Source: Tretioscincus oriximinensis (Eukaryota > Chordata > Lepidosauria > Squamata > Gymnophthalmidae). Taken from it: a DNA stretch of 64,000 nt. Where the stretch lies: contig JAJVDF010000211.1 in assembly GCA_022410635.1 (NCBI GenBank), positions 384,752 through 448,751 of the forward strand. The letters are read 5' to 3'. A program made the translations under genes and the position numbers. Shown here piece after piece: positions 46,118 to 56,300 of the stretch. The first letter of the stretch is position 1. Each line of letters begins with the position of its first letter. The notes below the pieces were generated by a model. That model did no database searches and was not told the origin of the DNA. It worked only from the letters and a program-made list of their open reading frames with translations.

Positions 46118-47038
46118 GTAAAGAACAGAAGCTGTGTCAGCACATTCATGATGACAGGACTTTCTGAAANTCCTAAACTGCAAATTCTATTCTTCATTCT
46201 TTTCCTTTGCATTTATATCATTGCCTTGATTGGAAACACTGCAATTATTGTGGCCATAATTTGCTATCCAAAGCTTCACTGTCCCATGTACTTCTTCCTG
46301 TTCCACTTGGCCATGGTAGATATCATTTGTATTTCCACTGTCATTCCCAAGATGCTGTTAAACATTGCAACTTTCAGCAGGGACATCTCTTTTTTGGGCT
46401 GCATGGGTCAGCTCTTTTCCTTTTCATGGTGCTTGGGAGCTGAAATGGTGCTTTTTACAGTGATGGCGTATGATCGCTATGTGGCAGTTTGCCATCCTTT
46501 GCGTTATACCATCATTATGAATAGGAGACTGTGCTTAGTTCTCTCTACTGTAGTATTACTTATAGCCTTTATTAACTCATGTATTCATACTGGCTTGATT
46601 ATGGGACTCACTTTCTGTGGTCCAAATGGTATCAATCACTTCTTCTGTGAAATCCCTCAACTTCTGGCTCTTTCCTGCAGCTCGGTAAGAATAAATAAAG
46701 TATGGATCTTCATTAAGGATGTCTTCCTTGCTATGGGGGATTTTTTGTTAACTTGTCTATCATACTGCTTTATTATAAGAGAAATTTTTAAAATCAAGTC
46801 AACTGAAGGTAAGAAGAAAGCCTTCTCCACCTGTTCATCACACCTTATTGTAGTGTCCTTGTATTATTCGACAATTATTTATACTTATATACATCCAGCT
46901 TCCAACTATTCCTTTGAATGGGACAAGGTAGTTGCTGCTTTATACACATTGTTAACTCCAACTATAAATCCTATAGTCTACAATCTAAGAAATAAGGATG
47001 TCAAAGAAGCCCTCAAGAAAGTTTTTTTTAGCACTTGA
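46102..47038 (+). CDS. Olfactory receptor gene 4, class II, OR13G1-like; no ATG at the usual start
   Basis: The frame is open from the acceptor at 46101 to the stop at 47038. Counting from the GTA codon at 46118, which aligns with the normal OR start (V-K-N-R-S), it gives 306 residues. Landmarks are NRS (3-5), GN in TM1 (39-40), PMYFFLFHLAMVD, C95 and C177, MAYDRYVAVC (116-125), KAFSTCSSHL (234-243) and NPIVYNLRN (284-292), where N replaces the usual S. Text such as GAEMVLFTVMAYD and CGPNGINHFFCEIP is strikingly like human OR13G1 as I remember it. One N gives an unknown residue near TM1. The first in-frame ATG pair (46148-46153) would remove the glycosylation site but keep TM1. The start could therefore lie there, in an upstream exon, or be lost. 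Role as for gene 1. Confidence 0.9.
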
Positions 47039-47559
47039 GTTGCACAAGAAAGATATGTCATGTTTTTCTATAAAACAATTTCAGTATTATGTATGAAAAC
47101 TTCTTTTTCAGATTTGTCAGATTCTTTTTATGTATACATTTATTTTCACTTGTGTAAAAATAAAATTATTTTCATTTGCGCAGTTAATTGGAAAACTGAA
47201 GAAGTGAACTGATGATCAAATATTTAATATAAAAGTATCATCAATAAACATTTATTTCTTGTGTCTCAGTCATTAACTGATTGCCACTCTTTTTTTGATC
47301 CCTTTCAGAGCAACTTTGAGATGGCCTGAATTAGTATGCATCTAAAAATGTTGGAAACAAGGAAATATCACAATATATATATAGTGGTAATATGTTTTTC
47401 TGTTCCAATTCAGTAGGAAGATCAATTTTGGTGGGCTATCAAATTGTGTTTCCAGATCTCAGAACTTTTACCTGGTTGTCAGAAGCCTTAACGATTTGAA
47501 ACTTCGATAGGTTTCAGAGTGATGTGGATAAGGCCAAAAGTGGAGGCAGTAAACTGGAC
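47039..47559. other. 3' flank of OR gene 4; no gene recognised
   Basis: AT-rich, no credible ORF. Confidence 0.35.
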
Positions 47560-48400
47560 AATTTCCCAAGGGTGTTGATGGACAGCCACCATTTTAAAGG
47601 TTTGTATTTTAGTTTGTACTTACTGTTTTATCCCATAGGGAGGGGGAAGAGCAGCCCTGGGCAGGGGTGTGGCTTCCTCATTCCCAAGTTAGGAGGAGGT
47701 GAGGCTGGAGGAGCCAGCCAATGAGGCCTCAAGTAGCTGGCTGTCATAGTATAAAAGGAGCACTAACCAGGGCTACTGGCCTTTCTGTTGGGATGACTTG
47801 ATGTTATAAGCAAGTCTACGGGGGTCCACTGTCAGTCAGCATCTGAGGAGTGGGGCTGCAGTCTGTTTGAGGCCTTTTGTTTGGGGAAAGCTTGTTGATT
47901 TAGCAAATTAACAAAAGGACCACTGCTAGTCCACTTTGGAAGGGTGGGGCGAGATTGTATGGAAGCCTGGTTGGGCCTAAGTTAAGTTTGGGCCTGCGGC
48001 TGAATTAAAGTTCCATGTGCCTGTCGCTTTTATTGCTGTCTGTTGAATGTTACAGTTACACTGAGCATATATATTTGTGCTCTGCCTTGAGTTTAAAGTC
48101 ACAAACTGATTTACTTTTTCCTCATAACAATTCCATTCTGTTATTTCAATAAACCTTTTGTTTTGACTTCAAAAATGGCTTTTCTTTGTTTATTCCTCAC
48201 AAATACTGAACAACCATACAACTGGAAGGAGGGCTGAGATAAAGCCCATTTATATTACAACAAAGGGCCTTGTTATAGGAATATGGTGCTGGGGGTCTAA
48301 ACAGTCGTGGGTGCTGGCTTAGATCCCAGGTATTATAGTGTGGTACCCCTAGCCTGGAGGGTCTGAGTACTGGGGCCTCAGGTAAGTTCCACCTTAAGCA
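47560..48400 (+). repeat. LTR-like repeat copy 2 with CCAAT, TATA and AATAAA
   Basis: Homologous to 31880-32670. GAGCCAGCCAAT (CCAAT at 47718-47722) is followed 32 bp later by TATAAAAGG (47750), then GGCCTTTCTGTTGGG, and AATAAA at 48148-48153. The stretch just after the TATA is partly duplicated in this copy (GGCCTTTCTGTTGGG again as GGCCTTTTGTTTGGGG near 47870). It ends with the shared CAGTCGTGGGTGCTGGCTTA at about 48303-48322. No coding region. Confidence 0.65.
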
Positions 48401-48419
48401 GCTAGTTGCCATTAGCTTT

Positions 48420-49690
48420 CCTCCTCTACTTTGAGTCTAAGCATACGACGATGTAGGCTGACGGGCTGGGAGATATCTTGGCGTGAGTACAATGACAGCT
48501 ACTATGCAACACCCATCACTGCTTACTTATTTCTTCAACTAATTGGGCAGAACAGAAAGTCATAATTGATTGTGTCAGCTGTGCAGCAGCATCTCATGTC
48601 TGGCCCAGGATGTGTACCAAAGGTTGGGAAATGAGCAGCAATGGATGTCACTGCCACATGTTCACTGCAAACTCTTGAGGTGTGGGTAGCAGCAGTCATG
48701 CAGCATGAATGTGCATCTAGCTCACTCTGCTTCTGCCCAGCCTCTTTACTATGCAGGTAAGCAATGGTGGAAGGAGGGGGTGGTGGTCAGCAGACAGTTA
48801 AAAGATGGATATTGTTACATCATGAGCATTTTAGGATGACCTAACTTGTCCAAGGAACCATAGCCCTTACATATAACCATAGATGGGTAGTAGAGGTGTT
48901 CCAGGGAAGGTCATCCAAATGTTCAAAGTTGGACTGCTCCAGAACAGATGCCCTTTGTCTTACAAGTGCAAACATTTCCAAATCCTAAACAGTAGAATAC
49001 ATACTAGTTGATAAGCCTGTTGCATGCATTAAGTACACTGAATGCAATGGATTCTAGAAGTGAAGGTGCATTACAACTTGGCTCTTGGTCACACCTAAGT
49101 TTTATTCCAGCTATGAGCAAGGTGGATATGTGGAAAAAAGAACTACTGCTTCACTCTGCTGATGTGGTCCTCCAAACTAAAGATGGAATGAAGCTGGGAC
49201 GACTCTTTTTCAGACAATTTTATTTTCATGTTTATTGTTATCTTTTTCCTCATAGAGCTTAGTTTTAAAAAAATCACAATAGGTGTTATTGTGAACACTA
49301 AGATTGAAAAACAGAAATCACACAGTTCATATACTTGTCACGCATATATAAAAACTCTAGCAATAAATCTGTCAGGTACCAAAGCTGCTGGTCTGTTTTC
49401 CCACCAGGCAGCAGCTCCAGGCAGAATATTAATGTGCTGGGGACATTTGTTTCAATAGTAAACAAAGGGAAGAAAAAAACACACTACATTAAAACAATTT
49501 TCTGACCTAAACTACTTTTAAATGCAATGAACATTGTCCTTTCATTTTGACTGATGCATTGGAACATTTAGCTAGTTGCACAAGGGGTCATGATCTGATC
49601 TGATGAATAACACCTGATATTATCCCAAAGAAGGAAGGACAGTGACTTCTGTATTCTTACAATACCAGTACCACCATTGACAATAAATAA
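48420..49690. other. No gene recognised
   Basis: Mixed sequence without a domain-bearing ORF. At about 49690-49880 it becomes GC-rich, with TATTTAAGCAGGCC near 49836 that could be a weak TATA box ahead of the minisatellite. Confidence 0.35.
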
Positions 49691-49900
49691 CTGGAAACTC
49701 GCTTTGGGTGTCCAGGAATTGGGGGTGAAGGGAGCGGCCAGTAGACAGCCGGTGCGGCATCTTTTCTTCCGGGGTAAAATTGCCCCACGAATGCTCGCTC
49801 CGGCTGCAGGAGAGCTAGGGAGAGGCAGAGCATCAGTGCTGGTATTTAAGCAGGCCTCTGCCCTCACTAGATGCTGTTGCAATGAGAAAGCAAGAGGAGA

Positions 49901-50920
49901 GCCTGGCAGTTTAGAGTCTTTGACTTTTGTCAGCCTGGCAGTTTAGAGTCTTTGACTTTTGTCAGGAGAGCCAGAGCTTGGGCCAGCCTGGCAGTTTAGA
50001 GTCTTTGACTTTTGTCAGGAGAGCCAGTGCTTGGGCCTGCCTGGCAGTTTAGAGTTTTGACTATTGTCAGGAGAGCCAGTGCTTGGGCCTGCCTGGCAGT
50101 TTAGAGTTTTGACTATTGTCAGGAGAGCCAGTGCTCGGCCCTGTCTGGCAGTTTAGAGTTTTGACTTTTGTCAGGAGAGCCAGTGCTCAGCCCTGTCTGG
50201 CCGTTTAGACTATTGTCAGGAGAGCCAGTGCTNNNNNNNNNNNNNNNNNNNNNNNNNNNNNNNNNNNNNNNNNNNNNNNNNNNNNNNNNNNNNNNNNNNN
50301 NNNNNNNNNNNNNNNNNNNNNNNNNNNNNNNNNNNNNNNNNNNNNNNNNNNNNNNNNNNNNNNNNNNNNNNNNNNNNNNNNNNNNNNNNNNNNNNNNNNN
50401 NNNNNNNNNNNNNNNNNNNNNNNNNNNNNNNNNNNNNNNNNNNNNNNNNNNNNNNNNNNNNNNNNNNNNNNNNNNNNNNNNNNNNNNNNNNNNNNNNNNN
50501 NNNNNNNNNNNNNNNNNNNNNNNNNNNNNNNNNNNNNNNNNNNNNNNNNNNNNNNNNNNNNNNNNNNNNNNNNNNNNNNNNNNNNNNNNNNNNNNNNNNN
50601 NNNNNNNNNNNNNNNNNNNNNNNNNNNNNNNNNNNNNNNNNNNNNNNNNNNNNNNNNNNNNNNNNNNNNNNNNNNNNNNNNNNNNNNNNNNNNNNNNNNN
50701 NNNNNNNNNNNNNNNNNNNNNNNNNNNNNNNNNNNNNNNNNNNNNNNNGGGCCTGCCTGGCAGTTTAGAGTTTTGACTACTATCAGGAGAGGCAGTGCTC
50801 ATGCCTGCCTAGCAGTTTAGAGTTTTGACTTTTGTCAGGAGAGTCAGTACTTTGGCCTGCCTGGCAGTTTAGAGTTTTGACTTTTGTCAGGAGAGGCAGT
50901 GCTTTGGCCGGCCTGGCAGT
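49901..50920 (+). repeat. 52-53-bp minisatellite spanning an assembly gap
   Basis: Unit starts (GCCTGGCAGT or a variant) at 49901, 49933, 49986, 50039, 50091, 50143, 50195, then after the gap at 50755, 50807, 50859 and 50911. The first interval is 32 bp, the next two 53, and the rest 52. A unit reads GCCTGGCAGTTTAGAGT, then TTTGACTTTTGTCAGGAGAG and CCAGTGCTTGG. The Ns (50233-50748) fall inside the array, so the true copy number is unknown. Confidence 0.95.
50233..50748. other. Assembly gap, 516 Ns
   Basis: A run of Ns within the minisatellite. Its length may be an estimate. Open frames that cross it are artefacts. Confidence 0.99.
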
Positions 50921-50964
50921 CCTCTTTCTTCTATTCAGATAGCTCAAATACTAGCCTGGACTCA

Positions 50965-51037
50965 GAGTCTGCATTGCTTTTTAAGCTAAGCAGGATCCCT
51001 CCTGGTTTAAAATTGGATGGGAGACTGCTTTGAATTC
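50965..51037 (+). mobile_element. 5S rRNA-derived SINE fragment
   Basis: TTAAGCTAAGCAGG, then CCTGGTTTAAAATTGGATGG and GAGAC follow the second half of 5S rRNA, including the internal promoter box region and the GGATGGGAGAC segment, but with many changes. The first half of 5S is missing. It fits the 5S-derived SINEs known from lizards rather than a 5S gene. Confidence 0.7.
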
Positions 51038-51059
51038 ACTAAAAAAATTATGAGTTCTA

Positions 51060-51710
51060 GACTTAAGCCACTTTTTTATATAGTGGATCTTACCTATCTA
51101 TATTGAATAGTAGATATATAGTGGAACTCACCTTTCTATATTGAATATATATTATAGTGCATATTATATGAGATATATTATAGTTTATTTTTATATTACA
51201 ACATATTATAATATATTTACATTATATTGTGAATCATATCAATATAGGGTCTGTTTACACCCCTTTGCCAGAACAGTGTTTTGATGTATTGTATTACAGT
51301 ACCCTATTTCATATATGTGTATTAGTATGAATACACCTGGTGCTTGGTTGTTGTGTTTATAACACTGTATATATATTTGAGTGAATACATAGCTGTGCTC
51401 AGGGTTCCGGAGCACAGTACTTTTTACATATATGGTGCTTTGACTAATAGTAGACATATATTAGTGGGAATACACAGCTGTGCTGAAAACAAAGTATTTT
51501 TCTTATATATACATATATATGGTGCTTGCTCTAAAGTGGCTAGTAGCACTTAAAGACCAACAGTAGAAAGGCATAAGCTTTCATATAATTGTCAGTGTAT
51601 ATTAGTGTGAGTACATAACTATGGTCTGGTGCTTGGCCTATTGCTATTATATAGTGTATGTGTGCTAGTAGAAACACATAGCTGCGCACTGGGGTCTTCA
51701 CTGTAACTTA
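51060..51710 (+). repeat. Degenerate AT-rich tandem repeats
   Basis: Related units recur: GTGTATTAGTATGAATACAC (51319), GAGTGAATACATAGCTGTGC (51380), TATTAGTGGGAATACACAGC (51457), TATTAGTGTGAGTACATAAC (51598), GCTAGTAGAAACACATAGCT (51663). The spacing is irregular (about 60-140 bp). An unrelated fragment (AGTAGCACTTAAAGACC, then GCATAAGCTTTCAT, 51541-51590) resembles the family at 44979. Confidence 0.6.
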
Positions 51711-52440
51711 TGTATATTGTAACCAGGCATTTCTACTGGACAGCACACTAAAAACCTAAGTCAAAACTTGGGAGAAAGAGAGGATGTAAGCAAAACCATG
51801 CGACCCTGTTCAGAACCTGGCTATTTATTTTGATGTCCTTTTCTTTTCCTGTGGAAGAACTAAAGAAAAAGAAAAAATGGCAACTTAACCAAGGGAATAA
51901 CTGGTGATAAAGGTTTAATAAATAATATAAATGCATGGTAAGCTTATAGGCAGTTTCTGCAGAGTTCCATGTAAGGTTGGCATTTCCATGAGGGATGCCC
52001 CTTACGGATTTACTGTATGGGAAACTTCGGAAACTATTGATTGAGAGCGGAATGGGCAAGTAAATAGTCCCCTGTGCAANGTCTCCCTAGGAGTTCAAAT
52101 GAGCAGTGCGGAGGAGGGAATGTCAGGGGCCAATCCTTGTATCTGGCAGGTGCACTTCTAATAACAACACTTTATCTTGATTAGCCCTATATGAGAAGTT
52201 CTATGGTCTATCAATAGAGTTATTCTGCAAAATAAAATCTCCTTAAATTACTTAGTTCCCACTGTTTGGGAGTATGTATAATCAAGGTGTGCAAAAATTA
52301 AGATGTTTCTAGTAGTTAAAAGGTCATAGATATCTGCTTTATAAGGAGATTCAGAAAACCTTTTGTGTTAAAGCTCATTCTTCACAATATGTTATTTTAT
52401 GGCATAACTAAAATAGTAGTATGGCTCAGTATGTTTTTGG
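51711..52440. other. No gene recognised
   Basis: Intergenic sequence with a minus-strand ORF of 103 codons (52059-51748) that shows no domain. Confidence 0.35.
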
Positions 52441-52950
52441 ATGGTATTTTCTTGCATAATATGCAGCCAAGAGGGTAGTTTATTGCACATCATACTATTA
52501 GATGTCATTTTGTTATTCCTTCATGATATTGTTCTGAAAGANAACATTGCCTGTTTGGTTGGAGTTTTTACATGCCTCCCTAATGCTCTCTTACAGGATG
52601 CTGTCCTACCGTTACGCCTGTTGTGCATGGGATATTGCTTATCTACAGGCATTGGCCTAACACTTTACTGTTCATATTGTCTTTATGACATTCATTATAT
52701 CTGCCACCTTTTAAACTTTGCTGGGATCTTTATCTTGGTACGTTGCTGGGGTTTTATCGACAAGCAGTGGTACCCTATGCTGTTTTTATTTGTAAGTTGG
52801 TTTGCACTTGTGCATTGCTTTGGATCTATGGTGATGTCCTGGGAGCAGGCCTTCGTGGCCTTGCATTTAATCATGTTTACTATTCTAGGAACAGGCATTG
52901 ACCATCTAGCTCTGGCCTTGCATCCCCTGGTAGTTTTTTTACCTGGTTGA
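52441..52950 (+). CDS. Hypothetical hydrophobic 169-residue ORF
   Basis: Opens with ATG at 52441 and runs 169 codons. It is very rich in Leu, Ile, Val, Phe and Cys, with possible membrane segments such as IILLDVILLFLHDIVL, LNFAGIFILVRCWGF, YPMLFLFVSWFALVHCFG and LHLIMFTILGTGI. No family is recognised, and it has no OR or vomeronasal receptor motifs. A T-rich strand produces such hydrophobic translations by chance. It lies directly upstream of the retroelement remains at 53060-54540 and could be part of that element. One N falls inside it. Confidence 0.2.
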   Translation: MVFSCIICSQEGSLLHIILLDVILLFLHDIVLKXNIACLVGVFTCLPNALLQDAVLPLRLLCMGYCLSTGIGLTLYCSYCLYDIHYICHLLNFAGIFILVRCWGFIDKQWYPMLFLFVSWFALVHCFGSMVMSWEQAFVALHLIMFTILGTGIDHLALALHPLVVFLPG

Positions 52951-53059
52951 GGGCAGGTTACTTGTATACTATAAAGTTGGTAAGCCTCATACATTTCTTC
53001 CTACAGCTGAAGCAGCATGTATCTAGTTTGCTCATAATTTCTCTTTTCTGTTTCATGCT

Positions 53060-54540
53060 TGGATAATTTCATTGCTGATGCGCTGTCCCGGCAGCATTGG
53101 CAGGTGGCACCCGATGCTCGTCTGCAGCTGGAGGAATTTTCCCAGCGTCTCTGGGACCATGGGAGGAGTTGATGTTGAGTGGAGTGTGGGGATCGTTATC
53201 CTCTTCAACTCAAGCCAGCTACAGTACTCCTCGGCGGGTGTGGCTATTAGGACACAGCATCGTTTATTGGGCCAGTCGTTATGCTGCAATGTCTTGCTGG
53301 TCTAGCTCCCTGCGGTTGCCATGTTCACTTCACCTGGAATGGATAGGGAATACGTTGGGCAGAAGTGTGTCCTGTAACCATCGAAGCAATTTGTTGCCTA
53401 GGAGTACCTGATGCGCTCGTTTTGCAGCTGGTCGAGAATGACCCCCGGCTTCTAGACGAGCCGAGCTTGTTTGTATGATTTTGCATGATCTTGAATCTTT
53501 ACTGCATTTATTCTCTAACCTTAAATTGTTTCGGTCCGCTTTATTAATTCACCTTAAGTGGGGAGGAGCACGTAATGTGTGGGCGGTCAAAAGAGTTGGT
53601 CGCTGGGTGAATGCCCAAGTTGCTCATTGGATTCTAGAGCAGGGGGGCATAGTTATTGAACACATTTCATTACACATGGGAGATGTGCAAATGTAATGTT
53701 TCGTTCAGATGGTGTGCATTTGTCCGATAAGGGCAATAAGATTTGGATAAAACAAGTTCAGAAGGCTCTTATGCAGTGGGCGTTGGGCTAGGATGGGCCT
53801 GGAGTAGGGCTAGGATGGGGCCAGGAGTGTGTGGCGGAAGCAGCCGTTTGCTGCTCTTGTGGCAGTAGCGCATCTCGGCTGGCCTGATGGGATAGTTTTA
53901 ACTGGTGGAAAGATTTCCCTTAACTATCACAAAAAATTTTTGANGGCCCCTCTAAAGGGGTTCAGCATCACTTGGCTTGCCTAAGGCATGAAATGAAGCC
54001 AATCGTGATCCTGAATTGGGGAGGGGGTGCTTCAATATAGGCTGCCATCTTGAGAGCACCAAAAAAACCTCCTTGATCCTCGTTTGGTCCGCCTCAAGCA
54101 TTGGACTGGGTGGAGCTCACTGAGGTGCCAACTGGTGACTGCCTTAAGCAAGGGCTGGGTAGAGTTGGGCATGTGAGCAAGTTGGGTGTTACCCATCTGG
54201 TGCCGGGTGGGCCAGGCGGGGCTCACGGGAAGCGTGCAGTGGGTGTAGCCATTCCAAAGGGTGAATGGCATTAGTCCCTGGAGCACCCCAATGTGGGGCT
54301 GTGCGGGACTGTCAGCCAGATGTGCCTCCTTACACACTCCTACCTGATACTATGGCCTTTTATAGTTCCAATATTGTTCTATGATCCGATATTGTTCTAA
54401 GATCCAATTTTGTTCTATGATCCGACATTATACTTGAAGACAATTGTAAATTAAGTTTAATAAATGTTATATTATTACTATATACGGTCTCACGGTGCCT
54501 CTTTCCCCTTAGTCCCCCAAATGATATTGATGTGTTCACA
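53060..54540 (+). mobile_element. Retroelement 3' part: RNase H tail and SGNH-hydrolase-like domain (DIRS/Ngaro type)
   Basis: Plus strand. At 53060-53175 the frame LDNFIADALSRQHWQVAPDA resembles the end of a retroelement RNase H. At about 53235-53345 another frame reads VWLLGHSIVYWASRYAA and LHLEWIGN, like block I of an SGNH hydrolase with GHS as nucleophile motif. At about 53475-53790 it continues with LIHLKWGGARNVW and, after a frameshift, FRSDGVHLSDKGNKIW, the DxxH-type last block. A 3' UTR follows, with three ~19-bp units (TTGTTCTATGATCCGATA and variants, 54373-54428) and AATAAA at 54459-54464. SGNH domains are known in vertebrate tyrosine-recombinase retrotransposons. At least two frameshifts and stops make this copy inactive. 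Confidence 0.6.
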
Positions 54541-55000
54541 AAAATCAGGGAATCTTTAGTTCCCCATTTTTGTAGATTTTTTTCTTTTCCCCTGTCTAAA
54601 AAATGAATTATTTTAAATAGGCTTAGGGAAAAGGTAGGGAAGAAGATCTATACATGCTTAGTTCTTCAGATGAATCTTTTTTCTTGTTAGTTTCTAAGGT
54701 GCTACATTGCTAGGTTTTCTGGACCCAGACGAACATAGTTATTTCTTCAAAATCATGACTAAGATATTCATCAAGACACACATTCAGGAGTCTGTTGTTT
54801 GTCAGTGATAATACACATAGACTCAAATTATTATTTTGTTTTTAAATTTAGACATGGCATTGAATAGGTGAAAATCTTAGTTCAATTCCAACAGTAATTA
54901 CCAGAGTAGAATTAATATCCCAAATATGTCCTAAACATGAACTTGCTCAAGTGGGAATATATTAGAATAGCCATAAGTATCAGATTCATTGGTTATAATT
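54541..55000. other. No gene recognised
   Basis: AT-rich sequence. Confidence 0.35.
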
Positions 55001-55004
55001 GGGA

Positions 55005-55165
55005 TAGATGCAATGGTTAGAGTCTTATTCCACACTCCTCCATGAAGGCAGCCGGGTGACCTTGGGTCAGTCACAGTTCTTTAGAACTCTCGGTCTCACT
55101 TACTCCACAGCAGCAAAAGCTATGTGAGCCGCCCTTTGATGGAAGGGGTGTTATAATCACATCAT
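55005..55165 (+). mobile_element. Sauria-like tRNA-derived SINE
   Basis: ATGGTTAGAGTCTTATTCC, then CAGCCGGGTGACCTTGGGTC, GTCACAGTTCT and AGCCGCCCTTTGATGG follow the body of a squamate tRNA-derived SINE (the phrase GTGACCTTGGGCCAGTCAC is characteristic). Diverged, with no clear target duplication. Confidence 0.65.
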
Positions 55166-55169
55166 CCCC

Positions 55170-56250
55170 ATTCTCAATCTAATCCTCATCCTCAACCCCC
55201 CTCTCTAGACCCTAAGAAAAAAAATTATTGACTCAAGTATTTGTAGTTGAACAGCTGATGAGTTCAAATCAACAGATATCTCAAGAGATATGTCTTCATT
55301 TGTGCAACCAGATTCAACAAACAAACAGCATGCAAATAAGGTTTGGAGGTGGCTAGATCTATAGTAGTTAAGGGACCACTTCTACCTAGTTATTTCTTTC
55401 CCAGTCACAAACATGTGGGGTGCCTCCAAAGAAAGTAAAATGTACTTGGAAGCTTTCTTCTCCAGGGTAGGGAAATTACCATGCGGGATTGAAGCACCCC
55501 TAGGGTCTCATTCCACCACGCTAGCCATGCAAGTGATGTAATAGTCTTATTTTGTCACATATTGAAAATTGACAACTTCCCCAGCCAATTGTAACATCTC
55601 TCAAAACATGCTTTGAAAACAAAGATCTTGTTTTCCCTTGTTTTTATTTCAGTGCAGGGTAGAGCTATGGGGTATAAAGACACCATGACTCACCTTTCTG
55701 GATTAGAGCGAGCACTTCAATCCATAAGGAATTATAATTGTTGATTATAGAGATGAGGTTGTAAAAGGTTTTGTTGATTAGATTTCAGCTTTATTTGCAT
55801 CATAAACGTAGTACAGAAGTAAGTATATTTCTCATAAAGGTATATAAAAAAAGATTTTACATTTTTTTAANAACAGAGAAGGCAAGAAAAAATATTTCTA
55901 GTCACTGGAAAAGGTTGTTTCAGGTTCTCATAATATTCTCAAGATTTTGTTTATTATTTGATGTGCTATCATACAGCCCTTGTTTTTGGTTGATTAGTAT
56001 TTTTCTTTCTGTTGAGTGAGTGAATTAAAATATCTTACACTATGTAATGAATAATGATCTATGACCATTCTTTTCAATCTGTTTACAAGTTGCAAGGAAC
56101 TAAATTGGTTTCAGTTTGGTTCCTGCAGTCCAAAAAGGAAGATTTGAAAGAACCAACCAATTTTTTTATACATTGACTACATGCTATCACTTCTAATCTG
56201 CTTGTAAACAGTTTTCTCATAACCACTCATGTAGCCATTATAAACCAATT
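55170..56250. other. 5' flank of OR gene 5; no gene recognised
   Basis: AT-rich. First exon and promoter of OR gene 5 not identified. Confidence 0.35.
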
Positions 56251-56254
56251 GCAT

Positions 56255-56300
56255 TTATTTTTTCTTCATTACAGATGCTCTATTAGGTGAGTAACCTAAG
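56255..56300 (+). promoter_or_regulatory. Splice acceptor, 26-nt leader and 3-codon uORF of OR gene 5
   Basis: A pyrimidine tract (TTTATTTTTTCTTCATTACAG) gives an acceptor AG at 56273-56274. The 26-nt leader begins ATGCTCTATTAG, which is a three-codon upstream ORF, and ends AACCTAAG before the main ATG. OR gene 6 has a 26-nt leader with the same layout but no uORF. Confidence 0.7.

Noticed and set aside
50119..50802. ORFs of 202-227 codons around the N gap
   Set aside because: They exist only because Ns do not terminate translation. The real sequence is minisatellite.
49901..50920. CRISPR-like regular repeat
   Set aside because: The whole 52-bp period is conserved with no unique spacers, and the context is a vertebrate genome.
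50965..51037. 5S rRNA gene
   Set aside because: Only the second half is present and it is diverged. No 5' half and no terminator in place.
52441..52950. A membrane receptor gene (for example a vomeronasal or taste receptor)
   Set aside because: Hydrophobic but without any family motif, too short for seven segments with normal loops, and from a T-rich strand.
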